From assembly GCA_963978905.1 (NCBI GenBank), contig OZ022259.1:12772001-12836000 (forward strand): DNA of 64,000 nucleotides. The letters are read 5' to 3'. Both the position numbers and the translations under genes were made by a program. Positions 1 to 10,718 of the stretch are shown here, piece after piece. Under the pieces are notes generated by a model. That model made no database searches. It had not been told where the DNA came from and saw only the letters and a list, made by a program, of their open reading frames with translations. Each line of letters starts with the position of its first letter. Position 1 is the first letter of the stretch. The stretch comes from Trichostrongylus colubriformis (lineage: Eukaryota > Nematoda > Chromadorea > Rhabditida > Trichostrongylidae).

Positions 1-765
1 TGTAAAGAAATAAATTTGAAAGAAAGAGGTCGAGGTGTTCCGGAACTTTCGGGACAACCTATGTAATATTAAATTCCACTATCTAGTGATCCATTTCATG
101 TTATGACTCTCGACATGTTTATAGCAAAATTGACAAAGACATCCGCAACACGCGGTGTTAATAGCTCGACGCAATTTTAATTTGAGCGTGATTGTTCGCA
201 TAAAAAACTTTACACTGGAAAATGTACAGAAGTGCTCTCGTGTGATATTAACTTCAGGCCGTGTGTCAGTGAGCCAAACAGCTGGAGATAACAACATAAG
301 AATAGATAAAAGCAATAATAATAGAGTAATATGAGCAAGTATCACTAATCGTAAATGAATTACCCTGCTTCACAGCCACATAAGGCCTTTGCGATGCAGC
401 ATGGTGTTGAGGAAATAAGTCACGTAAATAAGACCCCCGTTAACCTGTCACACAGATTTGACGCTCAACGGGTAATGACGGATCTCAAGCGGACAGGGGT
501 GATATTGGAGACCAGTCGGGAAGGCAGAAACTGAGAAAAAACAAAAATTGTGTGCAAACAGCTTTTCACAATCACTCGACAAAGTTTCTTAGCACTAGGA
601 TTGATACGTTACCAGAGAAGAAAGTATGGAAGTCATCAGCTTTAGTGTTCCGCTCAACCAGCCTGTGTAAAATAGTCTATTCCTTCCCGTTCCACACCAA
701 AACACTGGAAAACATAAAAAATCGGCTCTTCGCTCCATAAAGCCCCTGTAGGCGTTACATTCTTT
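1..765. other. Left edge, no supported gene
   Basis: No exon chain or repeat could be anchored here. One minus-strand open stretch (about 79-365) would encode a very hydrophobic segment followed by a cysteine cluster. It has no ATG at its start and could only be an internal exon: an AG acceptor precedes it, and a GTAAAG donor lies inside it. I see nothing else convincing. Confidence 0.3.
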
Positions 766-1232
766 AAAGGGAACACCAGGCGATAATCAGTTTAGTGATT
801 TACCTTCTTGGGGCAAGTAGGTCTTGGTTAATTGCTCAGACTGCACCTTTGTTGCAGCTGCACGGTGCACCCTCACGGTGTTGTGCTTGCTTGAACACAA
901 CCTAGCCAAGCCCACCGAGCCAAATCACACCTTGCCTAAGACGAACAATTTCCAGTGTGGAAGTTGTTTTCATCATCGAAATGGCTGTTTCATCGATTTA
1001 TCGTCTTTCATCGCGAGTTTCCTTCTCCACGTGAGCGCCACTTTCAAATTTGTTCGCCTAAGGACAGATGAGATTCAGCTGGGTGGGCGTGGCTCGGTTG
1101 TGTTCAAGTAGCCATACCACCGTGAGGGTGCACCGTACAGCCGCAACAAACGTGTAGCGCGAGCACTTATCCAACGACCTACTTGCCCCAAGAAAGTAAA
1201 CCACTAATTTGATTATCGTGTGGTGTGCCTTT
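766..1232. mobile_element. Palindromic MITE-like element with arms of about 160 bp
   Basis: The first and last roughly 160 bases are imperfect inverted copies. Both arms carry, in order from the outside, a GATAATC block, a TTCTTGGGGCAAGTAGGTC block and a TGCACCCTCACGGTG block. The unpaired centre (about 930-1075) has no coding signal. The structure fits a non-autonomous DNA transposon with long terminal inverted repeats. No target duplication was clear, so the superfamily is unknown. Confidence 0.7.
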
Positions 1233-1364
1233 GATCACCGATGAGCCTCGGGGGTGATGGAAAACACAGTGGTTCGTATGAGTGGAGGCGAAACGAACCA
1301 CTTACTTGTTTAAATCTACCATTTTTCTAAAAAACTTCCAAAATTTTTTTGTTTTTTATTTGAA

Positions 1365-1777
1365 GGCACCGTGAGGGGTGAGGAGAGAAAGAGAACTGGC
1401 AATACTAATTCTCTTAACACGAACATTCCACTTTATAAGCGGTATTGTGTGACGAAACTCGCACAGAAAAAAGTGCAGCTTGGGGTTCTATCCGGTTCCG
1501 CAGACTGCGAGCCGTGCTGCCACACATCCAACTTCGCGACCGGCTTACTCAATCCCTCTTCCGTCCGCAAATACCCCACATAGAGAAGCAGAGGGGCCCA
1601 AAAGGGCACTTACCCCACCGGCTAGTGATGCAGAGGGGCGCGAAAGGGAGGGATTTTCGGGTTCCTACATCCTGAGGTTTTCGCCGTTCATTTCCTTCTT
1701 TCTCTACTGTTACACCGCTAACCAGCCCTATTTTCGTATTCCACAAACTGAAAAATTTACCCCTTCCGGTTAGCACC
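1365..1777 (+). repeat. Dispersed repeat, GCACC-ended family, copy 1
   Basis: It begins GGCACCGTGAGGGGTGAGG and ends CCCCTTCCGGTTAGCACC, so its ends are roughly inverted. Related copies lie at 5655-5985 (minus), within about 39955-40400, and in two halves at 51985-52097 and 52880-53165. Shared internal blocks include a GGGGTTCTATC motif and a T-rich block around TTTCTCTACTGT. Open frames through it look fortuitous: copies keep blocks of DNA similarity but not one shared frame. Confidence 0.6.
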
Positions 1778-2387
1778 TGGTTAGCTCTTATATTGACAAT
1801 ATCGTATAACGTCCTAGGTCCTAGCCATAATTTTTCAATGTAGACTTGAAACCAAACCGATACGATTGATTTGAAGAAGTAATTGATTCATTTTTCTACA
1901 GTATCCATTTTCGCAAAATCCTCATAACGGGGAGATTCTCACCCTATGCTATGCTAAATATGGCCTCCCATCGAGGAGGCTTTTTTGGAAAGCACACATC
2001 AGTTGCTACGAACTTTGTGGCATGCAAAAATGGAATAAATAAAAATCGCTTCGTACTAATGACATGAGTTCCCAAATTTCAAATATTTATCAAAAAAGTT
2101 ATATGGAAATTTATTGAGATCGACTTTTCAAAAGCCGCTCAAAATCCATCGAAGCAGCATTGTATTTTTCAAAAACGTACTCAGTAAAGTAAATTCTACT
2201 CCACCAGCCAATTAATGGAGGCCATAATTCATAATGTCTACATAAATATTGTCACAGTGAGAAGTTTCCGACATCTGTAACGCATTAACCTTCCACCACC
2301 GCTTAAAACGTTCTCCATCAGTTTTTGCGATGCCGTTCCATCGGATTTTCGCTTACATTTCACTTCTTCTCGGAATTTCTTGATTGC
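1778..2387. other. Upstream region of the 2.4-kb gene
   Basis: AT-rich sequence with no exon or repeat that I can support. It should hold the promoter of the downstream gene, but no TATA box or other element stood out. A hairpin followed by six T near 1964-1988 resembles a terminator, but it is treated as chance. Confidence 0.3.
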
Positions 2388-2389
2388 AG
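2376..2389 (+). promoter_or_regulatory. Splice acceptor just upstream of the ATG (candidate trans-splice site)
   Basis: A T-rich tract ending TTGATTGCAG stops at 2389, ten bases before the ATG at 2400. Nematode genes are often trans-spliced to a spliced leader at an acceptor placed just before the start codon, and this position fits. An ordinary acceptor after an upstream non-coding exon would look the same. Confidence 0.5.
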
Positions 2390-2399
2390 CTCCTTGGAC

Positions 2400-5300
2400 A
2401 TGTCCGAGTATCTCGGATGGAGGGATCGCGTACCGCTCAGCAGGTCACAGTCGGCGTCACTCAAAGAAGACACCGTCTACGGTGGACCGGTGACTCATAG
2501 CTATGAGACCTATGTGAAGAACATATTTCATCCGATGAATCGCCTTAAAAAGGTAAGATAGACTTCTTAGACTATTGCACCATCCTATGTCAAGCCAATC
2601 CGTTTAGGACAGTTCACAACTGGCCGCTGATCATGGTGTGTCCGCAACGAACATGCTGAATATGGAGCGATCATTGGGACGCTATGCCATTGACGATTCG
2701 CTGGACACATTCGATACAAGCGATTCGTTTTTAAAAACCCCACTGGAGGCACTGTATTCAGAGCTCGGCATGAAAAGTCCAGAAGTGAGGCGTGCCACAG
2801 ATGTCATTGGTAACTCCTTTAAACCCTCCGAAATGTGAAAACGAACTGTTCAGCATGCACTATATCGTCAGTTCCCCGTCTACGTTCCGAAACAATCCAG
2901 TGAATACTTCGCCATATCTCACGGAGCTGAACGACGGGAGGATCGATATCCGGTACCGTGTTCGAGAACTTAATGGGCATTATTCTTCCCGGATGAGTTA
3001 CTTACGCCAGAAAACCGCGTAGCCACCCGCGGCGAGTGGCGCGGCGGGTGCGAGTGCCAGTGACAGGGCTGGCAGCCTTCAAGCGAGACAGTGTGGCATG
3101 GGTGGAGGAGGCAGTGTGACATGGGTGGAAGCGATAAGGTGACACAGCCACGCTCTGCCGGGATCCCAATAGCAATCGATTCGCAAGTCGTACTGGTGGC
3201 GCCGCGAGTGCGACGCCACTGAAGCGATTTTCTGGCTTAATTACCCCCACCCATTTTTCCCTATTCACTGCATTGATATTGCCCAGAGTTTTAAGATCGA
3301 GGTAATATCATACTTTCCTATAAGAATGGATGAGACCTTGGTTGTACTTTACGGGAGTGTTTAAATAAGTAAGAAGGCGGTTTCCACAGTTCTAGGAGTC
3401 TTAGCCGAGTTACATAGCCAGTACGCCTCCCAAATCCCTCCCACTGATGACTATCATGATTTCGCGCGCCTTCTTCAACATGTAGGATGAGAAGCTTTTC
3501 CCGACAGCAGAAAAATGATACTACATTATTTATAATATAATTTTTCCGCCATTATTTTCATTTTTTAGAGTAGTGGCTATTACTCATCCTATCGCGAGAG
3601 AGAAGACGATGACTATGCCAAGAACAACCTCAAAACTCTCATCGATTACAAGAACTTCGACAGGTATTCGATTTCTTTCAATATTTTGTCCGAGCCCAGA
3701 GACCATACCGTTGCGGCTGTAAGTTGGGAACACCCCTCGGCAATTTCGGACACAAATAGAGCATGTTTTAGTTCACTTTTCAGCTTTTTCTGAGCGTGTC
3801 AAAATCAATTGAACTTCTGAGTGATCGTCCTTGTACCTCTTAAATTCGGAAAAGGAGAAATAAATTTTCACTGTAAAAAGAAGCTTCAGTCTAAGTAGGT
3901 GGAACGTTTCGTCAAAGCAGTGTGAGGGGTGAAAGGGGGGTGAAAGGGCCGCCGCTTTTAGGCAATGCTCTACCCCAAGGGCGATAACCACGTCACACAG
4001 GGCACTCCCAGATATCGGAGAAGATGACCGCTTGAGAACCCCTCTCCCTTTTACGGTGACTTATACGCCCTCCTTCTTGAACTCTATCACAATAACTGTT
4101 ACCGGAGTGTATAGTTGCACTAAGTTTTATTGCTATGTATTCATACCTGAGATAAAGAAATACATTGGTTCACTTTCATCTCCTTACACAGAATTCAGAT
4201 TCTGGTGCTTATCTCTGATCTCTGCACATACAATCCACCACCCCCCTCCCCTACCTCTTGTCCAGTCATATACGACTCCCCAATCGAGGAATCCTCGACT
4301 CCCGGTGTACCCTGGGGTAACGAGAGCTTGAAATGCCAAAATTTTAGCACTTGCTTAGTAACTAATTTGGTATTTAACAAACACCTCTCAAAAAACCAGC
4401 AGAAATCTGATGATGAAAACTAGATGAATTAGTGATCATGAAAATTCGGTGATCTAATAATAAACGAACGCCATTGAGTGATCTATTAGAGCTTTTCATA
4501 GAAAACCGTTTTGGCTTTTCCTCACTTTCGTTCCATTAAACCTTCCGTTCAGTTTTGTTTTTTCGCTGTTAAACAGTGGCCCCCAAAATGACTGCAATAC
4601 ATTCAAGCCACTTTGAATGATGGGATTTGGTTTCACTCACAAGCCAAGAACTCCAATGCCGAAATTCCTAACACCAAGCTCTCGCATATAACCTAAACCT
4701 GCCGACTACATACTATTAAATGTAACACGCATCGAAGGGGTGTCCCCAATTCAGTTCTTTTCGGATGCTCGATAGGGCGTGGCCTATGGACTTGGGTGAG
4801 AGCGTATCAAACTCTCGCGCCCCGCCCACACTCACTCTCGCCACTCAGGCCACGCCCTATCTAACGCTCTGAAATGGTTTGTAACGTGTGAGTGTGAGTG
4901 CAAATTGTCCCTTCCTATGACTGAAGTTGAAAAGTGAAGATTGAAGCTACTGTTGTACCGATCGCTAATGCGCAATCGAAAACCGATATCATTAATTCCG
5001 GATCAAATGATTTCGTATTTATCAGTCTTAACAAAACCTGCAACAGTTGCTGCGTTTTCCTCAATTTTTCACCAACACAGACGATTTCTGCAGAAAAATG
5101 GAGATGATATTTTCATCAATATAATTGGGATCTTGCAAAAATCGTCATGCCCAGTGGTCATGGAAAACTGCCCCACGAAATCACTCTGATCTTTGATTTC
5201 TTCAGAGCTGATGAGCATCAGTACGCTTATGACGGCTTTATGTAGTAAGTTTCGTGCAAGTACTAGGGTAATCTTAGTCGAACTTACCCGCTCATAAATT

Positions 5301-7733
5301 AGAGCATGTTTCAATTAATTATTTGGATATAGAATTAGATGCGTAGATTTTTGAGTTCATAGCAAGAAAGGAGTTTTCAGTTCCTCTGTTTATGTTCTCC
5401 TTGGCTCTTGTGTCTTACTTTACACGAAGAGAATTCAATTTCTCATCTCTCAAATTAATTAGTCTATTAAGTCATCCCGACTCACCGATTGCGAAATGGC
5501 AGATCAAAATAGCTAAATAAATGAAAGTTGTGATTAGCTGATTTATATTTCCGTAGGCCTACTGAATGATGGTGCCTAGTGTTGGTGAGGATCAGGTGCC
5601 GCTATTAATCTGAAGAGAAGACAAATGCGTGGCACATCCCAGCTGATCTTATCAACGTGCTCAGTTGTGTAACAGTAGAGAAAGAAAGAAATAAAACTGC
5701 GAGAAACCCGGACCCTCTTCGCCCTCGAGTCCCTCTGCGTCAATAGCCGCGGGTAGACTGCAGGCAGGCGATAAATCAGTCAGCCGCAAACGATGTTCGG
5801 CTCTCGCCGGCAGCTTCCTCGGTGGATGAACTGCAGAATGACTGGTTACGAGGGATCGTGATAGAACCCCAAGTCGCGTTTTTTCAGTGCGAGCTTTGCC
5901 CCACATCACTCCTTCTGAAGTGAGAGGCTTGTTTTCAGAAACATGCGCTCACAGCTATCACTTTCTCCTTTCCTCTCCCGGTGCCTTCGATCCAAATAAT
6001 CGTGGGAGAGTTGGAGGGGGGTGTGCACTTATGACGAAAAATCGCTTCGCGGCGTCGCACTCGCGGCCCCATCAGTACGACTTGCCTAATCGGTTGACCT
6101 TGGGAACCCGGTAGAGCGTGTTTGCGTCACCGCTGCACTTCCACCCATGCCACACTGCCTCCTGCACCCATGCCACCCTATCTCTTCCACCCAAACCACA
6201 CTGCCTCGCTTGAAGGCTGCCATGCCCTGCCATTGGTACTCGCACCCGCTGAGCTGCTCGTCGCGCGCGGCCGCGCGGAAATTTGTCATAAGTGCACACA
6301 CCCGGGTTGGAGTGGCCAAACCACAGCGCTGGATGGGAAATTACGCAGTCCCCTTAATGCCTTTTTTCTGCTCGGAATCAAACGAACCCAACTACTTCTT
6401 TTCTTCTGGCATGGCACCGTTCCATAAGCTTCTTAGGCATTTTTTTGACACGCCTTTAGGTACTTTGTCAGTGATGGTACTTGATCTATAGAATTCTTCT
6501 TTTCAGTTCTCCCCTTTCGCCGTACCTTTACAAGGATCATCCATACGTCAGATCCCAAGATTCTCGAATTGTCGGATCAAATTTCGTGCAGGTCAGCTTT
6601 CCAGTTTACAACTTGCAATGCTACTTTACATAAGATAGGATTTCACGTGCGGTTTCCATTCAACTGCATTGTTCAATGTTATTTCCGTGTTCAACTATTA
6701 GGTTGTAAGGAAAGTTCTGGCCGCTTTTTCGTTATCACAAGATAAATTTAAATATCAGAGCGCGTCAACATGAATCAGCTGACATATTGTGCTCGTTAGA
6801 TAGAGAAAAAGTTGCTCTTTCAGAATATATGTTTTATTTGGAATGCCATAAGGTTTTCAATTTATTAGGGAAGTTTTAAAGTGCTGCGAAAATGGCACTT
6901 TTAAGATGACTTCACTTCAAGAGTTCTTGTTTAGCCGAGTCCCAGCCAAGGTGACCACAAATGTGAATACTGCAAGAGGAGGGGGTGTATCACTGGATGG
7001 AACACATTGTCTCCGGTTTCAGAAGTGCAGAAATGAGGACGAGCTGCTCGAATTTTCAATTGATCAAATCGCTTTAACTAAAACGGCAGAAGGCGATGAG
7101 CGTCCATATTTGCAGGGGATATCCACAAGTATTGGCCCTCAACAAGCAACCTTAGCTGACCACCTCAAGTGGCCTTGATTTGGAAAAATCCAAAAAAATG
7201 GGTGCGGCGGGACCCCTCACGGCAGTCATGCGCAAGCGCATTTTTCACAAATCCTCTTCCACTAATTGAAGCAGTTGCAGGGTGAGGCCCTTACTCGTCT
7301 ATCATGTTCATCAGATCTAGTGCTAACTATGCCCCACTTCCCAAAACATCTGGCCAGCTCCTTCAGTAGCAGTGTGTTCAGAAAGAGTGGCGATTTGAAG
7401 TCGACTTTTTTTCATTTCGTGCAATATAAATTATCAGCCCTTTATCAAATTGAGATGTGTAGGTATGCATAGTGTTGCCAAGAGTGTGGCGAATCTAATG
7501 GTGCTCACTCTGTGAGAAAAGATGCACTCTGAGCCGAGTTATGATCTCTCGAAGTTGAAATTTCAAAAACCGGCCAAAACTTTCCTTACAACCTAATACA
7601 TGTAGGATGGATCAGCAATCTGAAACTGTTCAACGCTTCGCAATTGCAGGTGACATCTCGTCCAAAAGACCGATTTCTGGAGAAGATCGATCAAACGTTA
7701 GCGGAAGTGCGAGCGATGCCCAGATACACCTAG
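2400..7733 (+). CDS. Six-exon gene for a 230-residue protein of unknown function
   Basis: The exons are 2400-2552, 2608-2784, 2854-2952, 3569-3663, 6507-6591 and 7650-7733. Every junction has GT donor and AG acceptor and the phases agree (0, 0, 0, 2, 0), giving 693 coding bases including TAG. The product starts MSEYLGWRDRVPLSRSQSAS and ends EKIDQTLAEVRAMPRYT. It is rich in Ser, Tyr, Arg and Asp, with no signal peptide or membrane segment, so it is probably cytoplasmic and partly disordered. The fourth exon is very acidic and basic by turns (SYREREDDDYAKNN). I do not recognise the family and assign no function. The first three introns are 55, 69 and 616 bases. The last two, 2,843 and 1,058, have been enlarged by mobile elements, including a mariner at 6698-7596. 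Alternative reading of 2785-3020 as one long exon gives a frame that does not join exon 4. Confidence 0.72.
2992..3252. mobile_element. MITE-like element, family H, in intron 3
   Basis: It matches, in inverted orientation, the element at 6018-6303. Both share a GAAAATCGCTTC block next to a GCGTCGCACTCGCGG block, a GTACTCG-type centre and short repeats of the form CACCCATGCCACACTGCC. It starts about 40 bases after the donor of exon 3 (2952), so it lengthened the intron without entering the exon. Non-coding. Confidence 0.6.
4194..4322 (+). repeat. Relic of a hAT-like element end
   Basis: The order of blocks (GTGCTTATCTCTGATCTCTG, pyrimidine-rich CCACCCCCC, TACGACTCCCC, ATCGAGGAATCCTCGACTCC, GGTGTACCCTGG) parallels the right end of the intact hAT-like element at 10440-10513. 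It also parallels a minus-strand relic at 14340-14440. No left end or 8-bp duplication was found, so this is an end fragment at best. It lies in intron 4 of the 2.4-kb gene. Confidence 0.4.
4770..4861. mobile_element. Short palindromic MITE, GATAGGGCGTGGC family, copy 1
   Basis: Termini GATAGGGCGTGGCCT and AGGCCACGCCCTATC are inverted copies flanking a GC-rich centre with CTCACTCTCGCC. A second copy with the same termini is at 32702-32832. Non-coding, in intron 4 of the 2.4-kb gene. Confidence 0.7.
5655..5985 (-). repeat. Dispersed repeat, GCACC-ended family, copy 2
   Basis: Reverse-complement relative of 1365-1777. Read on the minus strand it starts GGCACCGGGAGAGG and contains ACTTGGGGTTCTATCACGAT. 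It continues through CTGCAGTTCATCCACCG to TTTCTTTCTCTACTGTTACA. It lies in intron 4 of the 2.4-kb gene. Confidence 0.6.
6018..6303. mobile_element. MITE-like element, family H, with clear terminal inverted repeats
   Basis: The left end is GTGTGCACTTATGACGAAAA and the right end is the inverted TTTGTCATAAGTGCACAC. The interior carries about three imperfect 21-base repeats of CACCCATGCCACACTGCCTC (6140-6215). Relatives lie at 2992-3252 and 42142-42395. The terminal motif also resembles the ends of the element at 29655-29930. Non-coding; in intron 4 of the 2.4-kb gene. Confidence 0.7.
6698..7596 (+). mobile_element. Mariner element, family C, decayed, in intron 5
   Basis: Terminal inverted repeats start TTAGGTTGTAAGGAAAGTT at both ends and are flanked by TA (6696-6697 and 7597-7598), the mariner target duplication. 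At 899 bp it is shorter than the roughly 1.3 kb of complete mariners. The plus strand keeps only N-terminal transposase traces (about 6790-7180), including a helix-turn-helix-like stretch ending LADHLKWP, with stops and shifts. The catalytic D,D region is missing. A related copy lies at 59989-60846. Confidence 0.85.
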
Positions 7734-7822
7734 ACTGAAGAACGAGTTCCCCTGACTTACTTCCCATGTGTTGCCACAATTGTCATGACTGCCATATGTG
7801 AATGCTGTTCCCGACAGGCAAC

Positions 7823-7828
7823 AATAAA
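7823..7828 (+). terminator. Candidate polyadenylation signal AATAAA
   Basis: AATAAA lies 90 bases after the TAG of the 2.4-kb gene and is followed by an A-rich stretch. Position and sequence suit a nematode poly(A) signal. No transcript evidence is available. Confidence 0.55.
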
Positions 7829-7917
7829 CAAAAAACCTTCATCGATCTGTTGTTTGTTGTTGTTTCAATGTTCACTTCTAAAAGATGTGTTGGTAGTATT
7901 TTAGTGAAGATGTTTTG

Positions 7918-8143
7918 GCTCTAATCAATTCCACAGTTGGAATGCGCCGCGCATTCTAGTTCTATTCAGAATCGTGGTAGCAGGTGAATGCGATTTGGTC
8001 CATACAGTGAGTTGCATCGGCCAGCCACGTGCAAGTCAGTGCATCTTTTAAACTCCCAGACGAGCCTGGTGCGAATTCAAGGGATGGAAGGCTTGGATGC
8101 GCTAGGGTGGCGTTGATACGGGATTTGCACTTCAAGAGTCACG
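7918..8143 (-). mobile_element. Diverged SINE fragment
   Basis: It aligns block by block with the 3' two-thirds of the SINE at 29183-29483: GGAATGCGCCGC, TTCAGAATCGTGGT, CGGCCAGCC, CAAGTCAGTGC, CCCAGACGAG, GGATGGAAGGCTTGG. The tRNA-like head is degraded and no duplication was found, so it is an old copy. Confidence 0.6.
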
Positions 8144-8853
8144 CAATCCAGGAACCATTTAAATACCCCTGTGATTCTGAATGGCAGCTAAGAGCGCGGC
8201 CCATCTCAGCGGATCATTCCAAAGCAACCGCATTAGCTTGTCTGCACTTTCGTGTCGGACTTAGCTTCAATAACATACTACCCCTTATTTGGCAGAAGCC
8301 TGCCTGCTAGTGAACCTCAGCGCTCAGTTCTTTGGAGTGGTCGTTGGTTCTGAGGTTGCTACGTTGATCGACCCCCTCTATCGAGTACGGCTTCATCTTG
8401 TATGCATTGCGCTGCATAAATGATTTCGACCAAATGCTTTTGCCAGGATCAAAGATGTGTGGTGCATCTGCGGACTGCGGGTAAGAATCAACGCTAACAG
8501 TAATTAGCTCATAGGATAGCACGTGTCAACGAAAGCATTCTTACTTAGTGTGTGTTCAGGACGAATTTATTATTACTTATTTCTATTTTTCAGTGGTGAA
8601 TCAACATCTATAATTTTTGAACGGCTTGCAAAACATATAGGTAACCTAAAGAATAGTTTATAATTAGTGAAAGTTTATGCGATTCACCGAAATTCTTGAT
8701 ATCTCCCGGCATAGGGTTTTCAAAGGGACACGTGAAGAAGGACTTATTCAAATAGTATTAATCTGGTATGGGCGGAGGTGGTGTAGTGACAGGTGGCGCG
8801 CACCCCCCCCCCCCTCCCCGCCCAGGCCAACCAAGCCTTCCATCCCTCCGGGG

Positions 8854-10513
8854 CAGGGTCAAGCGTCCAGTTGAGGGAAATTTTTGAAAAATACGACCCC
8901 CCCCCCCAGAAAGGGGGCCTCAATACGACACCCCTTTTTTTTGTTCCACTTCTTCTGTGGTTTCTACCAAGCCAGTGCGATCTACCAGGGAAATTAGGAG
9001 CCTATGGTGAAAAAACACTGGGGCCAAACCAAACTCCTGACAAAAGGGAGAAATAAGCACCTAACAAAACTCAATACTCATATTCCAAAACAAAATCGAA
9101 GATAAGAACCCAACAATTCCAATATTTATATTCCAAAACGAAGTTGCCGACCAGTGGTATGTGCTCGTGTTCTGATGACGAAGGACAAAGCTTAACACAG
9201 TCATGCAAGTCATGGGGCAGAGATAAAAGGTGAAAAAGTAAGAATAGAAAAGTGAAAAAATGAAAGAAACCGTAAATAGAAGCCTTATCTGACCGCGGTT
9301 CAATAGTGCGGCTGCGACGCGGCGATCACGATGGAGCGCGTTTTCTTCCCATACTAAATTCCAACATAAAATACTTCAAACTTTACCTAGAGCCCATCTA
9401 GCAAACAGCTGTGAACTGTTTTCCTAATAACTTCCCTAGACCTATTTATTGGCCGCATGCTTTCCCTAATGGTTGCTTAGTTCTCGATATGGGTTTCCAG
9501 TTGAGGGTTAGTTGAGGGGAAATTCGGAGTGTTCCACTTCAAATGACCATAACTTTCTTGAAACTCAACCATATGAGTTCGTTTTGGTGAAGCAGAGTCT
9601 GCGAGGTTTTCGCTTTCGAATGACTACCTGAGCTATGCCATACCTCTAAAACGAAGAAAGTTATTTTGAGGGAAGCCAGTTGAGGGTTAGTTGAGGGAAA
9701 TTTCGAAGTGTTTCACGGAAATGGCCATAACTTCCTTCAAACTTAAACGCATGAGTTCGTTTTGGTGAAGCAGGGTCTGCTAGGTTGTCGCTTTCAAATG
9801 ACTACCTGAGCTATGCCATATCTTCAAAACGAAGCAAGAAAAATTCAAAAAAGCCAGTTGAGGGAAGCTTTTTTCGTCGAATTTGCGAGATCTTCCCACG
9901 AATCTTCCCAAAAATTGATTCATTGTTACTGAAATTTTTCCAGTATGCATCCTTCGCTCTCGGAGGCCTAGTGAGAAGGCGAGAAGCGTCGGTCAGCTTC
10001 TCTGTGGGATGCGCCATGCATCAGGATTTCATCCACATTCTCAATGAATACAAACGTTTTTGCGGTCCGCATAGTGGCCGCCAACACTAGATTACGTACT
10101 TGCGATCGTAGTAAGATATGAAAGAATTCCATATCAGCTAATTTTTCTTTTTGATCCCATTGTTTTTTGAGTGTCTATTCACGGTGGTACCCGTTGATAG
10201 ATATCGCTTTCCAGGCTAATGATTGAATTTCGGAGGTGTCTCTGTACGTCGTTTCGGTGTCAGCGGATCAACGAAAGGGCTATTGGCGTTGACCGGTTTC
10301 GTTGCGGACCGCGCCATGCATGATAATTGAGTTAGGCTACTTTCGGGTTCGAGCCCAATTAGTCAGTTTTATCACTTCTCCCCTTACACTTTAGACCCTA
10401 AGCCTGAGAAATTCTGCTGATCACTGCCTACCTCAACAATTACGACCCCCCCCCTCCTAGCGGACCAAATACGACCCCCCTGTTGAGGATTCCTCAACGG
10501 AGGCTTGACCCTG
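8854..10513. mobile_element. Non-autonomous hAT-like DNA transposon, 1,660 bp
   Basis: The ends are CAGGGTCAAGCGTCC and GGAGGCTTGACCCTG, inverted repeats with one mismatch in 15. The flanks are a perfect 8-base duplication CTCCGGGG (8846-8853 and 10514-10521). Eight-base duplications and CAGGG-type ends are hallmarks of the hAT superfamily. Inside are polypyrimidine tracts near both ends with GTTGAGG motifs, and a 179-bp tandem duplication (9497-9853). There is no transposase frame of useful length. It must depend on a transposase encoded elsewhere. hAT assignment rests on the duplication length and termini only. Confidence 0.88.
9497..9853 (+). repeat. Tandem repeat of a 179-bp unit, two copies
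   Basis: Units begin CCAGTTGAGGG at 9497 and 9676, with a third truncated start at 9854. Both full units contain CATAACTT, ATGAGTTCGTTTTGGTGAAG and GACTACCTGAGCTATGCCAT. Differences are scattered substitutions, so the duplication is not recent. It lies wholly inside the hAT-like element. Confidence 0.85.
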
Positions 10514-10718
10514 CTCCGGGGTCGGTAAATTGGTACCAGACTCGTCTGGGAGGATAAAAGCACTGACTTGTATATCGGCTGGCCACCGCAAGTCACTGTA
10601 TAGGCCACATCACATACACCAGCCATCACGATTCTGAATGGAACTAGAATGTGCGGCGCATCCCACAGAAGGGATTAACTAACGCCATAATTTTTAACTA
10701 ACTTTTTATTAATCTGGT

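Larger units (their letters stand above)
8768..10706 (+). mobile_element. tRNA-like SINE split by a hAT-like insertion
   Basis: The head half (8768-8853) starts ATGGGCGGAGGTGGTGTAGT. The tail half (10522-10706) continues from TCGGTAAATTGG to the degenerate tail. The unit is flanked by the perfect 12-base duplication TATTAATCTGGT at 8756-8767 and 10707-10718, which shows that both halves came from one retroposition event. Removing the insertion and one copy of its 8-base duplication leaves about 271 bp, close to the 286-301 bp of the other copies. Part of the head is replaced by a C-tract (8801-8816). Confidence 0.88.

Noticed and set aside
79..365. Minus-strand frame with a signal-peptide-like hydrophobic run and a CC-C-C-C cluster
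   Set aside because: No ATG begins the frame and no partner exon was found. Hydrophobic frames are common in AT-rich DNA.
1964..1988. Hairpin GCCTCC...GGAGGC followed by six T, like a bacterial terminator
   Set aside because: The window is eukaryotic. It is a six-base stem with no gene ending there; chance is the simpler reading.
2785..3022. Long single exon reading through to MSYLRQK
   Set aside because: That frame does not join the next exon in phase. A GTGAGG donor at 2785 and a CAG acceptor at 2851-2853 give a fully consistent model instead.
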